Shown: positions 17,469 through 26,672, numbered from the stretch's first letter. The stretch is DNA of 64,000 bases from Acinetobacter terrae (GCF_013004375.1 NZ_JABERI010000009.1:1-64000); one strand, 5' to 3'. Notes: generated by a model not told the origin, from the letters alone. Made by a program: numbers and translations.

Positions 17469-18578
17469 ATGTTAGTACCTGCAGCAATGATTCAAGTTAA
17501 AAATAAAATTGCCAAACAGAAAAGCAAGCTTAAAAACCTGTCGACCCGTTTGTTTAATTCAAAATCGCTGGTTTTATCGCAAACGACGCCCTATGAAGTC
17601 ATTGCAGAGTACAAACAAACCCGTATTCGTTATTACGCCTCGCCGGATAGACAATATAAAGAACCCTTGGTCTTTGTTGCGCCCCTTGCAATCAGCATGG
17701 CCATTTATGACTTGTACCCTTACCGTTCATTGGTAAAGCATTTTCAAAATAGTGGTTTTGATGTCTATTTAGTCGAGTGGGGACAATACAACTATAAAGA
17801 CCGTTTCCTCAATTTCATGTCATTTATTGATGATGCAATTCCGCATTGCATTGCCAAAATTCGTCAGCATTCAAACAGCGATGAAATTTCATTACATGGC
17901 TGGAGTATGGCCGGCGTATTTGTCATGCTGTATTGCGCACTGCATAAACCGAACTACGTTAAAAATTTAATTGTATTGGGTAGTCCGGTAGACAGTCATG
18001 CTTCAGGTCGTACCGGTAAACTTTTTCAAAAGGTCAATCAACTCATTGCCAAAAATAAAGCGCTGCAAAACAAAATCTATTCTGAAACTTTACCTAAATC
18101 CTTGCTCCATACTCCGGGAGTATTAAATTCATTCGGGTTTAAAATTATTGATCCTATTGGATGGATTCAAAGTCAAAAGCAGCTGCTGCTTAATCTGGAT
18201 AACACGCAAGCCTTATACGAACACGCCACGATGGGACGCTTCCTCAACCGCATGATTGATTATCCCGGGGGGATCAATCAGGACATGATTTTTAATGTCT
18301 GGCTACAAAATCCGCTAAAAAATGGCATTATCCAATTACAAGATAAGAATATCGAATTAAAAAATATCGAGTGCTCTGTATTGGTGGGTGCGGGTCGTAG
18401 CGATCAGATTGTCTCTATAGAAGCGGTTAAGCCTTTAATTGAATTGACAAATAGTCCAGATGTCACGTTTACTCTTATTCCCGGTGGTCATTTAGGGCTG
18501 ATGTCGAGCCGAGCCAGTGCCAATGAGTTCTGGCCATTTATGACCACTTGGCTAAAACACAGATCAAGCAAAATATAA
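17469..18578 (+). CDS. PhaC-like alpha/beta hydrolase with serine nucleophile
   Basis: 369 aa. The overall layout resembles polyhydroxyalkanoate synthases (PLVFVAPLAISMAIYDLYPYRSLV, YLVEWGQYNYKDR, a C-terminal GAGRSDQIV aspartate loop, and the GGHLGLMSS histidine). The nucleophile elbow is LHGWSMAG, with Ser where PHA synthases have Cys, so it is better read as a hydrolase or esterase. Catalytic triad candidates are this Ser (about 146), Asp in RSDQIV and His in PGGHLG. It has no signal peptide. The next gene, 10 bp downstream, is a hydroxyisobutyrate-dehydrogenase homologue. The start could also be ATG 17487. Confidence 0.78.
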   Translation: MLVPAAMIQVKNKIAKQKSKLKNLSTRLFNSKSLVLSQTTPYEVIAEYKQTRIRYYASPDRQYKEPLVFVAPLAISMAIYDLYPYRSLVKHFQNSGFDVYLVEWGQYNYKDRFLNFMSFIDDAIPHCIAKIRQHSNSDEISLHGWSMAGVFVMLYCALHKPNYVKNLIVLGSPVDSHASGRTGKLFQKVNQLIAKNKALQNKIYSETLPKSLLHTPGVLNSFGFKIIDPIGWIQSQKQLLLNLDNTQALYEHATMGRFLNRMIDYPGGINQDMIFNVWLQNPLKNGIIQLQDKNIELKNIECSVLVGAGRSDQIVSIEAVKPLIELTNSPDVTFTLIPGGHLGLMSSRASANEFWPFMTTWLKHRSSKI

Positions 18579-18588
18579 AGGACACATC

Positions 18589-19461
18589 ATGATTCAGTCA
18601 GTTGCATTCATCGGCTTAGGGGCTATGGGTTACCGCATGGCAGCCCATTTACCTCAACATTTCGACACGGTCTATGTCTGGAATCGTAATTTCGAAAAAG
18701 CCAAACAACATGCAACTGAATTTGGCACTCAGGCAGTCGAATTGAAACAAGCGGTTCAGGCAGACATCATCTTCTCTTGCCTGCCGACCAGTAAAGAAGT
18801 GGAAGAACTGATTGGCACTGTTAAAATTAAATCTGGCGCGATATGGATAGATTGCACCAGTGGTGTTCCTGAATCTGCAAAAAATCTGGCAAAGCAACTC
18901 AAACTACAAAATGTAGATTTCCTGGATGCTCCTGTCAGCGGTCAAACCATTGGTGCAGAAACAGGTACTTTGACTGTGATGATTGGCGGAGAAGTTGCTG
19001 CTTTTGAAAAAGCCCTGCCTGCAATTCAAGCCTTTGGCAAACTGATTAAACATGTCGGTGGTCCGGGTGCAGGATTTGCGGTTAAAGCGGTTAATAACAT
19101 GTTATTAGCTGTAAATCTTTGCTCAGTGGCTGAAGGGTTTACTGCCCTTAAAGCGCATGGTGTAAACCTGAACGAAGCCCTAGATTGTATTAATGCATCC
19201 AGTGGTAAAAGCGGTGTAACGGAAACGGTTTTACCGCAGCGTATTTTAAACCGTAGTTTTCCTCTGACCTTTGCCCTACCGTTATTAGCCAAAGATACCG
19301 GCATTGCTTTAGACCTGGTTCGTGAAGCCAAACTTTCTGCGCCAGTCATTGCCCTGACCCAAAGTTTAATTCAGGCTTCCAGTAATTTAGCTGAAAAAGA
19401 CAGTGACTTTTCCAGCGCTGTAAAAATGTACGAATCATGGAGTAAAATTACACTTGAGTAA
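18589..19461 (+). CDS. NAD(P)-dependent beta-hydroxyacid dehydrogenase (3-hydroxyisobutyrate dehydrogenase family)
   Basis: 290 aa. Rossmann motif GLGAMGYRMAAHL at the start, then the family substrate motif DAPVSGQTIGAETGTLTVMIGG (around residue 115), and the catalytic Lys in GAGFAVKAVNNMLLA (about 165). The C-terminal all-helical domain has the expected length. It oxidises short 3-hydroxy acids such as 3-hydroxyisobutyrate, tartronate semialdehyde or related compounds; the exact substrate is not predictable. AAAGGA precedes the ATG. It is probably co-transcribed with the PhaC-like hydrolase. Confidence 0.88.
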   Translation: MIQSVAFIGLGAMGYRMAAHLPQHFDTVYVWNRNFEKAKQHATEFGTQAVELKQAVQADIIFSCLPTSKEVEELIGTVKIKSGAIWIDCTSGVPESAKNLAKQLKLQNVDFLDAPVSGQTIGAETGTLTVMIGGEVAAFEKALPAIQAFGKLIKHVGGPGAGFAVKAVNNMLLAVNLCSVAEGFTALKAHGVNLNEALDCINASSGKSGVTETVLPQRILNRSFPLTFALPLLAKDTGIALDLVREAKLSAPVIALTQSLIQASSNLAEKDSDFSSAVKMYESWSKITLE

Positions 19462-19542
19462 TAACTCGCCATTGAATAATGATAACGAAACCTAATATTG
19501 TGATTATGTGTTATACACAATGTTCTTACAGAGGAAACTCTC

Positions 19543-19812
19543 ATGACTAAGTTAAGTGTTGCAATTTTTGCTAGTGTTGCAACTTTTATTGGGGCAAGTG
19601 CTTTTGCAGCAACGCCAGAGCAAGAATGTCAAAAATTGAAAAATGACCATGATGTCATTTACGCATCTAAAGGTTTTTGCTTTAAAGACCCGGATGCAAA
19701 GGCGAAGTTTGGCAATGATAATTGCTATACAACTAAACCAAAATTTTCAGAAAAAGAGCAACAACGACTTGACGCCATCAAAGATCGTCAGAAAGAATTG
19801 AACTGTAAATAA
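19543..19812 (+). CDS. Exported small YARHG-domain protein
   Basis: 89 aa. Signal peptide of about 22 residues ([17 protein letters not shown]). The mature 67 residues match a YARHG-like pattern: [20 protein letters not shown], then a Tyr-containing [19 protein letters not shown] and a closing Cys. There are four cysteines in the mature part, suggesting two disulfides in the periplasm. The function of YARHG domains is unknown; they are proposed extracellular modules. AGAGGAAA precedes the ATG. Confidence 0.75.
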   Translation: MTKLSVAIFASVATFIGASAFAATPEQECQKLKNDHDVIYASKGFCFKDPDAKAKFGNDNCYTTKPKFSEKEQQRLDAIKDRQKELNCK

Positions 19813-19844
19813 TTACAGTACACAATCACTTTCAAGGATTAGAC

Positions 19845-20258
19845 ATGCTTTACGATGATCAAAATATTTTTGCACGAATTATCCGCAACGAAATTCCTGC
19901 AATTAAAGTGTATGAAGATGATCAAGTTCTCGCTTTTATGGACATCATGCCTCAAGCTGAAGGTCACACGCTGGTCATCCCTAAAACACCTGCTATAACA
20001 TTGCTTGATCTACCTCCTGACGCTGCTGCTTACACCATTCAAATTGTGCAAAAAGTTGCGCAAGCGATGGAAATAGCACTTGAAGTAAAAGGTATTGTAC
20101 TGATGCAACTTTCAGGGGCATCTGCTGGTCAGACTGTTCCGCATGTACATTTCCACCTCATTCCAAGTTCGGTTCATGAATTAGGCAAACATGCTTTACA
20201 CATGGGTGATCAAGAAAAAATTCAAGCCTTGGCGGAAAGAATTAAAGCCGCACTTTGA
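19845..20258 (+). CDS. HIT family protein (Hint/HinT-like)
   Basis: 137 aa. It opens with [19 protein letters not shown], then [17 protein letters not shown] and the histidine triad [11 protein letters not shown] (about 110-120). HIT proteins hydrolyse nucleoside phosphoramidates or similar bonds. It is cytoplasmic, 32 bp after the YARHG gene, and followed by a strong terminator. AAGGA precedes the ATG. Confidence 0.93.
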   Translation: MLYDDQNIFARIIRNEIPAIKVYEDDQVLAFMDIMPQAEGHTLVIPKTPAITLLDLPPDAAAYTIQIVQKVAQAMEIALEVKGIVLMQLSGASAGQTVPHVHFHLIPSSVHELGKHALHMGDQEKIQALAERIKAAL

Positions 20259-20272
20259 TTTAAAATGAATTC

Positions 20273-20301
20273 AAAAAATGGAGCTTTGGCTCCATTTTTT
20301 T
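20273..20301 (+). terminator. Rho-independent terminator of HIT gene
   Basis: A perfect 12-bp stem (20273-20284 with 20289-20300), loop TTTG, ends in seven T. Confidence 0.9.
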
Positions 20302-20350
20302 ATAAATACAGAATAAAAAAGAAATATTTAGTTTAAAGATCAATCTAAAC

Positions 20351-20406
20351 GCGTCATCAAACTGTCATTTGTCATTCACTTTTTTGTCACAAAGATTACA
20401 GATACT
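20351..20406 (+). promoter_or_regulatory. Candidate Pho box and promoter of the porin gene
   Basis: Four 11-bp direct units begin at 20351, 20362, 20373 and 20384 (GCGTCATCAAA, CTGTCATTTGT, CATTCACTTTT, TTGTCACAAAG). Unit 2 matches the PhoB half-site CTGTCAT exactly. The conserved heptad of the last unit ends at 20390, and exactly 10 nt later comes the -10-like GATACT (20401-20406). This is the geometry of PhoB-activated promoters, which have no normal -35. PhoB control is inferred; no experiment is implied. Confidence 0.55.
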
Positions 20407-20512
20407 GCATAGCAAGTTGGTGAGCTTCTGTAACTTTTTGTACTTAAGCAAACTAAAAAGAAGTGTTAAGTAAGGCGAATGCCATTTAGAACCGTGTTTT
20501 GGAGAAATCTCA

Positions 20513-21631
20513 ATGAAAAAATTGCTTCTCGCTACTGTAGTAGCGGCTATGGGGATGAGTGCAGCACAAGCAGCACCAACTGTATATGGTAAATTGAATG
20601 TAAGTGTTGACAGCTATGATAATGGTACAGATTCAGTCACTGAATTAAACTCCAATGCTTCACGTCTTGGTGTTAAAGGTGAAGAAAAACTGACTGATAA
20701 ACTTGCTGCTATTTACCAAGCCGAATGGGAAGTAGATGTAGATGGTGGTGATGACGTATTTAAAAAACGTAATATCTTCGCTGGTTTAAAGTGGGCTGAT
20801 GTAGGTACATTAAAAGCAGGTATTATAGATACCCCATTTAAAGACGCTGCTGGTGGATACCGTGACGTATTTAATGACTACGCACATGCTGACATCAAAG
20901 AAATGATGTATGGTGAAGAGCGTGTAGAAAATGTCATTGGGATTGAAACCGATCCTAAACTGATGGGTGGTTTAGTATTTGCACTTCAAGCTCAACAAGG
21001 TGAGTCTACCACTGAAACAACTAAATATACTGATGGAGCACGTGACAGCATTGGTGATGGTATCTCTACTTCACTTTCATATGCCAATAAAGATTTAGGC
21101 TTCGAAGGCGTGATTGCAGGAAACTTCAAATCTGTAGGCGACTTCGCTGCTGTCGGTATCTCAAATGCTCCTGCTGATGCAATCCGTGTAGGTGGTTCTT
21201 TCGACCTAGGTAAAATTGGTGCTACCGGTTTATCTGTAGGTGCAATGTGGCAAACTGCTGAGATTTCAGATTATACCAATCTTAAAGGATTAACTCTCGA
21301 TAATCCGGCTACACCAGCAGTTAATGAAGCTTATGCAGGTGACTATAACAAAGTAGAAGAAGATGCATGGTTAATCTCTGCAACTTACAAACTTGCAAAT
21401 ACACCGTGGACTTTTAAAGCCCAATATCAACAAGCTGATACTGACTATGCAGTACTGGGTGGTGCCTCGGGTGATAGCTCTGTAGACCAATGGGGTATTG
21501 GAGCAGATTACAAATTAAACAGCCAAACCAAATTGTTTGCTAACGCAATTCAGCGTGAATGGGATAACTCACCTAAAAAAGGTAACGCTGATGAAAGTGT
21601 TTACGGTTTAGGTATGGAAATCAAATTCTAA
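20513..21631 (+). CDS. Outer membrane porin (general gram-negative porin family)
   Basis: 372 aa. A signal peptide MKKLLLATVVAAMGMSAAQA is followed by APTVYGKLNVSVDSYDN, the first strand of trimeric OmpC/PorB-like porins. LNSNASRLGVKGEEKL, AIYQAEWEVD and RNIFAGLKW are also typical. The last residue is Phe (YGLGMEIKF), the BAM recognition signal. The mature protein is about 352 aa, consistent with a 16-strand barrel. A Pho box-like array lies 107 bp before the ATG, suggesting induction by phosphate limitation as for PhoE/OprP. GGAGAAA precedes the ATG and a terminator follows. Confidence 0.9.
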   Translation: MKKLLLATVVAAMGMSAAQAAPTVYGKLNVSVDSYDNGTDSVTELNSNASRLGVKGEEKLTDKLAAIYQAEWEVDVDGGDDVFKKRNIFAGLKWADVGTLKAGIIDTPFKDAAGGYRDVFNDYAHADIKEMMYGEERVENVIGIETDPKLMGGLVFALQAQQGESTTETTKYTDGARDSIGDGISTSLSYANKDLGFEGVIAGNFKSVGDFAAVGISNAPADAIRVGGSFDLGKIGATGLSVGAMWQTAEISDYTNLKGLTLDNPATPAVNEAYAGDYNKVEEDAWLISATYKLANTPWTFKAQYQQADTDYAVLGGASGDSSVDQWGIGADYKLNSQTKLFANAIQREWDNSPKKGNADESVYGLGMEIKF

Positions 21632-21651
21632 AATTCAAAATCTCCAACATG

Positions 21652-21677
21652 AGACTGCCTGAGGGCGGTCTTTTTAT
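21652..21677 (+). terminator. Rho-independent terminator of porin gene
   Basis: Stem AGACTGCC (21652-21659) with GGCGGTCT (21664-21671), one G-T pair, loop TGAG, then TTTTTATTT. Confidence 0.82.
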
Positions 21678-21814
21678 TTAAACTAAATTTTCATAACAGC
21701 TTTGATGAATAGAATATTTAATTCCACAACCCTATTATTCTCTTTTTTAAAAGTTCTTTAATTTTAATTAAAATATGAATCAATCTCATTTAATAAATAT
21801 TTTTTTAATTATAT

Positions 21815-21941
21815 ACGACTGTTTTGGTCGGATTTAAATACAATACTTAACTGCTTTAGTCAACTTCAAATATAATACACGACCATTTTAGTTGGGATTA
21901 AAAACATTAATACAAAGCTTTTTAGTCTACTTTAAAGCAAA
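21815..21941 (+). repeat. Four imperfect ~32-bp tandem repeats, candidate operator array upstream of cydP
   Basis: Units begin at 21815, 21847, 21879 and 21914 (spacing 32, 32, 35). Their cores are GACTGTTTTGGTC, AACTGCTTTAGTC, GACCATTTTAGTT and AGCTTTTTAGTC, each followed by a T/A run such as ATTTAAATACAATA. The core consensus GACT-N5-AGTC has dyad symmetry, as expected for a dimeric repressor or activator site. The spacing is about three helical turns. The surrounding 21678-22095 is very AT-rich with no ORF. The array ends 155 bp before the cydP start. Confidence 0.6.
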
Positions 21942-22095
21942 TAAATATTAGTTTATTTTTTAACATATAAAACAAACAAGTTATTGTTTTTATTAATTTA
22001 AATAATATATTTTTATTTTAACTGTTTAATCTATTTATTTTTAGTTACTTTTTGTTTAATAATATCCATTATGTTTTAAAAATAGGCTTATTTGT
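21942..22095 (+). other. AT-rich leader of the cyd operon
   Basis: Nearly all A/T with no ORF and no clear FNR/ANR palindrome (TTGAT-N4-ATCAA). The operon promoter is probably here, but the low complexity offers too many -10-like hexamers to choose one. Confidence 0.4.
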
Positions 22096-22287
22096 ATGAG
22101 CTTAATACCCAAAGATTTTAATCAACGATTAGTTCGCGAGATAACAATCATATTAATAATTAAGATTGCTCTCTTGTTGACGATTAAACATATCTGGTTC
22201 GACGCCCCCACTATTCCCAAAAATTTTGACTCTCAAGTTGCCGAGCGTATCGCCGGCAGTCCTTCCCAAATCAAGGAGACACGTTGA
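22096..22287 (+). CDS. cydP: Cytochrome bd oxidase putative small subunit CydP
   Basis: 63 aa. The N-terminal basic stretch [28 protein letters not shown] gives one membrane span, and the tail [14 protein letters not shown] is the pattern of the CydP family found just upstream of cydAB. Its TGA overlaps the cydA ATG by one base, so the two are translationally coupled. It is expected to be a membrane accessory of the bd quinol oxidase. Confidence 0.8.
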   Translation: MSLIPKDFNQRLVREITIILIIKIALLLTIKHIWFDAPTIPKNFDSQVAERIAGSPSQIKETR

Positions 22288-23873
22288 TGATTTCTGAAAG
22301 CGTGGTCGATCTTTCGCGGTTCCAATTTGCAATGACCGCGTTGTATCACTTTATTTTTGTACCTCTTACTCTTGGTCTGGCTTTTATTCTTGCCATTATG
22401 GAAACCACCTATGTGATTTCCGGTAAAGAAATCTATAAAGACATGACTAAATTTTGGGGCAAACTCTTCGGTATTAACTTCGCTTTAGGGGTGACCACTG
22501 GTTTAACCATGGAATTCCAGTTTGGTACAAACTGGGCCTACTATTCTCACTATGTAGGTGACATTTTCGGCGCTCCACTGGCGATTGAAGGCCTGATGGC
22601 ATTCTTCTTGGAATCAACTTTTATTGGTTTATTCTTCTTCGGATGGGATCGACTTTCTAAAGTCCAGCATTTAGGTGTGACTTGGCTGGTTGCTCTCGGT
22701 TCCAATATGTCAGCACTCTGGATTCTGGTTGCGAATGGCTGGATGCAAAACCCTGTAGGTGCAGAGTTTAACTTTGAAACCATGCGTATGGAGTTAGTTG
22801 ACTTCGGTGCCTTGATTTTCAACCCGGTAGCTCAGGTTAAATTTGTACACACTGTATCTTCAGGTTATGTCACTGGTGCAATCTTTGTTCTGGCAATTTC
22901 AAGTTTCTACTTGTTGAAAAAACGCGATGTTCCATTTGCACGTCGTTCTTTCGCCATCGCTGCCATCTTCGGTTTAGCCTCTACATTATCTGTAATTTTA
23001 TTGGGTGATGAATCGGGTTATGAGTTAGGTGATGTGCAAAAAACCAAACTTGCTGCAATTGAAGCAGAATGGGATACACACCCTGCTCCAGCACCATTCA
23101 CATTGTTTGGTATTCCTAATCAGGAAGAACAACGCACTGACTACGCCATCAAAATTCCATATGTAATGGGTATTATTGCGACACGTTCTCTTGATAAAGA
23201 AGTGACCGGTCTTAAAGACCTAATGGTTCAACATGAACTCCGTATCCGCAATGGTATGACTGCTTATGGTGAACTTGAAAAACTTCGTGCAGGCGACCGT
23301 TCTCCAGCGCTTATGGCTTCTTTCAAAGAAAATCAGAAAGACCTTGGCTATGGCTTACTTCTTAAAAAATATACACCAAATGTCGTAGATGCTTCTGAAG
23401 CGCACATCAAAGCAGCAACCAAAGATACTATTCCTAACGTAACTGCCCTGTTCTTCTCGTTCCGTGCCATGGTTGCTTCCGGTTTCTTGATGCTGCTTCT
23501 GTTTATCCTTGCAACTTATGCAGTGGCTAAACGCAATGCAGAGAACAAACCTTGGCTACTTAAATTTGCGCTTTACGGGCTTCCATTGCCTTGGATCGCT
23601 ACACAAACTGGCTGGTATGTGGCAGAAGGTGGTCGTCAGCCGTGGACGATTGGTGAGGTTTTACCTACACACCTATCTGCTTCAAGCTTAAGCACTGGTG
23701 ACATTTGGGGTTCAATCATTGCACTTGCAGCATTCTATACAGTACTTCTGATTATCGAAATGTACTTAATGATCAAGTTTGCTCGCTTGGGTCCAAGTTC
23801 TTTACATACTGGTAAATACCATTTTGAAAAAGATGATGCTCAAAACCACGCTGCTGCGGAGGCTCAATCATGA
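22287..23873 (+). CDS. cydA: Cytochrome bd ubiquinol oxidase subunit I
   Basis: 528 aa from the ATG at 22287 (AAGGAG 9 nt upstream). It carries the quinol site and hemes b558, b595 and d and reduces O2 to water. Seen: the axial His in ALYHFIF (residue 21), [21 protein letters not shown] with the proton-path glutamates, the heme b558 Met in [13 protein letters not shown], and [12 protein letters not shown]. Length and motifs are typical of CydA. It overlaps cydB by 4 bp (ATGA). Confidence 0.97.
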   Translation: MISESVVDLSRFQFAMTALYHFIFVPLTLGLAFILAIMETTYVISGKEIYKDMTKFWGKLFGINFALGVTTGLTMEFQFGTNWAYYSHYVGDIFGAPLAIEGLMAFFLESTFIGLFFFGWDRLSKVQHLGVTWLVALGSNMSALWILVANGWMQNPVGAEFNFETMRMELVDFGALIFNPVAQVKFVHTVSSGYVTGAIFVLAISSFYLLKKRDVPFARRSFAIAAIFGLASTLSVILLGDESGYELGDVQKTKLAAIEAEWDTHPAPAPFTLFGIPNQEEQRTDYAIKIPYVMGIIATRSLDKEVTGLKDLMVQHELRIRNGMTAYGELEKLRAGDRSPALMASFKENQKDLGYGLLLKKYTPNVVDASEAHIKAATKDTIPNVTALFFSFRAMVASGFLMLLLFILATYAVAKRNAENKPWLLKFALYGLPLPWIATQTGWYVAEGGRQPWTIGEVLPTHLSASSLSTGDIWGSIIALAAFYTVLLIIEMYLMIKFARLGPSSLHTGKYHFEKDDAQNHAAAEAQS

Positions 23874-25015
23874 TCGAATATGAACTTCTCAAAATTATCT
23901 GGTGGGTATTGGTTGGCGTATTGCTAATTGGCTTCGCCCTCACCGATGGTTTCGACATGGGCTCAATGGCAATTATGCCATTCGTAGGTAAAAATGATGA
24001 TGAACGTCGTGCGGCAATCAATACGATTGCCCCACACTGGGACGGCAACCAAGTTTGGTTTATTACTGCCGGCGGCGCACTGTTTGCTGCATGGCCAATG
24101 GTTTATGCAACCGCCTTCTCTGGTATGTATTGGGCACTGCTTCTAGTTTTGTTCGCCTTGTTCTTACGACCAGTCGGTTTCGACTATCGCTCCAAATTAG
24201 AAAATACAAAATGGCGTACATCTTGGGATTGGGGTTTAGCTGTCGGTGGTGCTGTGCCAGCGTTAGTGTTTGGTGTCGCGTTCGGCAACATGTTCTTAGG
24301 TGTTCCATTTACCCTAGATGAAACTGTGCGATCAACCTACACAGGTAGCTTCTTTGCCCTGCTTAATCCATTTGCAGTGATTTGCGGTTTAGTCAGCTTA
24401 TCAATGCTGTGTGCACATGGTGGTGCATGGCTGATGCTTCGTACCGATGGTGATTTACGTGCACGTTCTGCCAAAGCAACTCAAATCATGGGCATGGTGT
24501 TTTTGGCATGCTTCTTGGGTGCAGGTGCATGGTTATACTTCGGAGGTATTGAAGGTTATACCTTGGTACAACCATTTGATACCAATGCGGCTGCCAATCC
24601 ATTAGCCAAAGAAGTGCTTACCAATGGCAACCACGGCTGGATGAACAACTACTCTACTTATCCAATTACTATGATTGCGCCAATCATGGGTATTCTTGGC
24701 GGCATCATCGTGGTGCTTGCTGCAGGTAAAAACAAAGCTGGCTTCAGTTTCCTCGGTTCGAGTCTTGCTGTCATCGGTTCAATCTTAACTGCTGGTTTTG
24801 CATTGTTCCCATTCTTAATGCCATCAAGCCTCAATCCAGCCATCAGCTTGACCATGTGGGATGCGGTTTCTAGTAAAAACACACTTACTGTAATGACTGT
24901 GGCAGCTTGTATTTTTGTACCACTAATCTTGTGTTACACCACTTGGTGTTACTACAAAATGTGGGGTGTAATCACCAATAAACACGTTCAGGATAATTCA
25001 CACAGCCTTTACTAG
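23870..25015 (+). CDS. cydB: Cytochrome bd ubiquinol oxidase subunit II
   Basis: 381 aa. It opens with a membrane helix containing [21 protein letters not shown], the family signature, then [17 protein letters not shown] and [17 protein letters not shown]. Eight or nine membrane helices are visible. It is the structural partner of CydA. Its start overlaps the cydA stop (ATGA). cydX and ybgE follow. Confidence 0.97.
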   Translation: MIEYELLKIIWWVLVGVLLIGFALTDGFDMGSMAIMPFVGKNDDERRAAINTIAPHWDGNQVWFITAGGALFAAWPMVYATAFSGMYWALLLVLFALFLRPVGFDYRSKLENTKWRTSWDWGLAVGGAVPALVFGVAFGNMFLGVPFTLDETVRSTYTGSFFALLNPFAVICGLVSLSMLCAHGGAWLMLRTDGDLRARSAKATQIMGMVFLACFLGAGAWLYFGGIEGYTLVQPFDTNAAANPLAKEVLTNGNHGWMNNYSTYPITMIAPIMGILGGIIVVLAAGKNKAGFSFLGSSLAVIGSILTAGFALFPFLMPSSLNPAISLTMWDAVSSKNTLTVMTVAACIFVPLILCYTTWCYYKMWGVITNKHVQDNSHSLY

Positions 25016-25038
25016 GCTTGTGTGTCAGGAGAATAAAT

Positions 25039-25140
25039 ATGTGGTATTTCGCTTGGATTCTTGGAATTTTAATGGCGTGTTTTGCAGGTGTACTCAGCGC
25101 CCTTTACATTGAACACCATCAAGATCTGGATGAGGAATAG
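25039..25140 (+). CDS. cydX: Cytochrome bd oxidase small subunit CydX
   Basis: 33 aa: MWYFAWILGILMACFAGVLS, then ALYIEHHQDLDEE. The MWYFAWILG start is the CydX signature. One membrane helix; it binds CydAB and stabilises its hemes. CAGGAG precedes the ATG. It lies 23 bp after cydB and 3 bp before ybgE. It is easily missed because of its size. Confidence 0.95.
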   Translation: MWYFAWILGILMACFAGVLSALYIEHHQDLDEE

Positions 25141-25143
25141 AAA

Positions 25144-25440
25144 ATGACTGAAGCTGCAATAACAACAGAGACCAAAAAGCCGAACAAGTTTGCAATGGCC
25201 ATTTCATTTTTGTTGGCATTGCCGCTTGCAGCCGTTTTATTGATTCATCCAGCTATGATGCTAGATGCAAATGGTGAATATAGTCACCGTACCATGATGT
25301 ATATCATGATCGGTATTTCAGGTGGCTTTATTCACGGTGTAGGTTTTATTCCAAAGTTTTGGTTATGGAAATGGTTATTTAGTCCATTTTTGGCATGGCC
25401 ACTGATGTTTTGGGGTTACTACACCTGGCTCTTCACCTAA
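25144..25440 (+). CDS. ybgE: Cyd operon protein YbgE
   Basis: 98 aa with three membrane helices (about 18-37, 50-68, 76-94) and the family phrases HRTMMYIMIGISGGFIHGVG and WPLMFWGYY. YbgE is encoded in cyd operons, and its role in bd oxidase assembly is not fixed. It starts 3 bp after the cydX stop and is the last gene before the terminator. Confidence 0.85.
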   Translation: MTEAAITTETKKPNKFAMAISFLLALPLAAVLLIHPAMMLDANGEYSHRTMMYIMIGISGGFIHGVGFIPKFWLWKWLFSPFLAWPLMFWGYYTWLFT

Positions 25441-25442
25441 AC

Positions 25443-25470
25443 AAAAAAGCCCTCGATTGAGGGTTTTTTT
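25443..25470 (+). terminator. Rho-independent terminator of cyd operon
   Basis: GC stem CCCTC (25450-25454) with GAGGG (25459-25463), loop GATT, flanked by an A run and seven T; usable in both directions. Confidence 0.85.
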
Positions 25471-25535
25471 AACACTATCATTTATTAGAAAATAACGATC
25501 AGATCTATAGCTGGATTTATAATATTTTCAACTCA

Positions 25536-26672
25536 TCAACGATGGGTATGAATCGACATCACAATACCCATACTTGCCAGCAATGAAATAACAGCTGAAC
25601 CACCATAACTCATCAGCGGCAATGGATCTCCAGTGACGGGTAAAATACCGCTCGCCATGCCCGAGTTTAAAAATACAAAGAAGAAGAATGTCAATCCAAT
25701 GGTGCCGGCAAATAAACGACCAAAATTATGGAAGCTATTCAACCCAATCATTAAGCAACGAATAATAATGGCCGCAAAAAGACTGAATAATAAAAACACC
25801 CCGATAAAGCCATATTCTTCAGCATAGGCCGACATAATAAAGTCAGTATGATGTTCAGGCAAGTAACCCAAATGCGACTGCGTCCCGGTCAAATACCCTT
25901 TACCGGTTAAGCCGCCAGAACCAATGGCAATTTTGGACTGAATAATATTCCAACCTGCGCCCAACGCATCTGACTCTGGATCAAACAAAGTTAAAACCCG
26001 TTTCTTTTGGTAGGTCTGTAATAAAAACATCCAAATAAGAGGTGCTGCCACCGCCAGTGCCGTCAATGCACCCAAAATGAGGCGCCACGACATCCCACAA
26101 AGAAATAAAGCAAAAATACCGGGAATAATGAGTCCAATATTCAGGTCAGGTTGCAAAGCCACCAATACGAAAGGAAACATCATTAACATGAGTCCAATGG
26201 CAATCTGCATGAATGTAGGAGGAAAAGCACGACGAGAAAAAAACCAAGCCATCATTAACGGCATGGCAAATTTCATAATCTCACTGGGCTGCATACTACC
26301 TATACCCGGGATGGTTAGCCAACGCTTGGCACCCAAACGGGTATCACCAATGATCAGCACCAGTACCAACAGCACAATGCCCAGTATATAAAAATAAGGG
26401 CTTGCTGCCTGATAGACTTTTGGCGGAACTTGTGCACAGAGAAACATGATGATAAAGCCGACACCGAAACTTGTGGCTTGGCGGATGACCATGCTGCTAT
26501 CTTGCATGGTTGCACTATAGACCACCATCAATCCCAGCACTGAATTCAATAAAAGAAAACAAAGTAACCATGGATCTAAATGCAATCTAGTCCATCTGGA
26601 TGAATCATGTTTAATGCTTCTACCATCACGTAAAGAGTGACGTAAAAAACGATACTGAGATGATGGTATCAT
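25536..26672 (-). CDS. rodA: Rod shape-determining glycosyltransferase RodA (MrdB)
   Basis: 378 aa from the ATG at 26672; a TTG at 26705 would add 11 residues, and neither has a good ribosome site. SEDS family with about ten membrane helices. Seen: LDPWLLCFLLLNSVLGLMVVYSAT, the LGAKRW loop, YLPEHHTDFIMSAYAEEYG and the closing GDPLPLMSYGGSAVISLL. RodA polymerises lipid II during side-wall growth, usually with PBP2. mrdA is not adjacent here. Confidence 0.93.
   Translation of the reverse strand: MIPSSQYRFLRHSLRDGRSIKHDSSRWTRLHLDPWLLCFLLLNSVLGLMVVYSATMQDSSMVIRQATSFGVGFIIMFLCAQVPPKVYQAASPYFYILGIVLLVLVLIIGDTRLGAKRWLTIPGIGSMQPSEIMKFAMPLMMAWFFSRRAFPPTFMQIAIGLMLMMFPFVLVALQPDLNIGLIIPGIFALFLCGMSWRLILGALTALAVAAPLIWMFLLQTYQKKRVLTLFDPESDALGAGWNIIQSKIAIGSGGLTGKGYLTGTQSHLGYLPEHHTDFIMSAYAEEYGFIGVFLLFSLFAAIIIRCLMIGLNSFHNFGRLFAGTIGLTFFFFVFLNSGMASGILPVTGDPLPLMSYGGSAVISLLASMGIVMSIHTHR

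Noticed and set aside
21678..22095. FNR/ANR box upstream of cydP
   Set aside because: Only TTGATGAATAGAAT near 21701 resembles a half site; the second half does not match.
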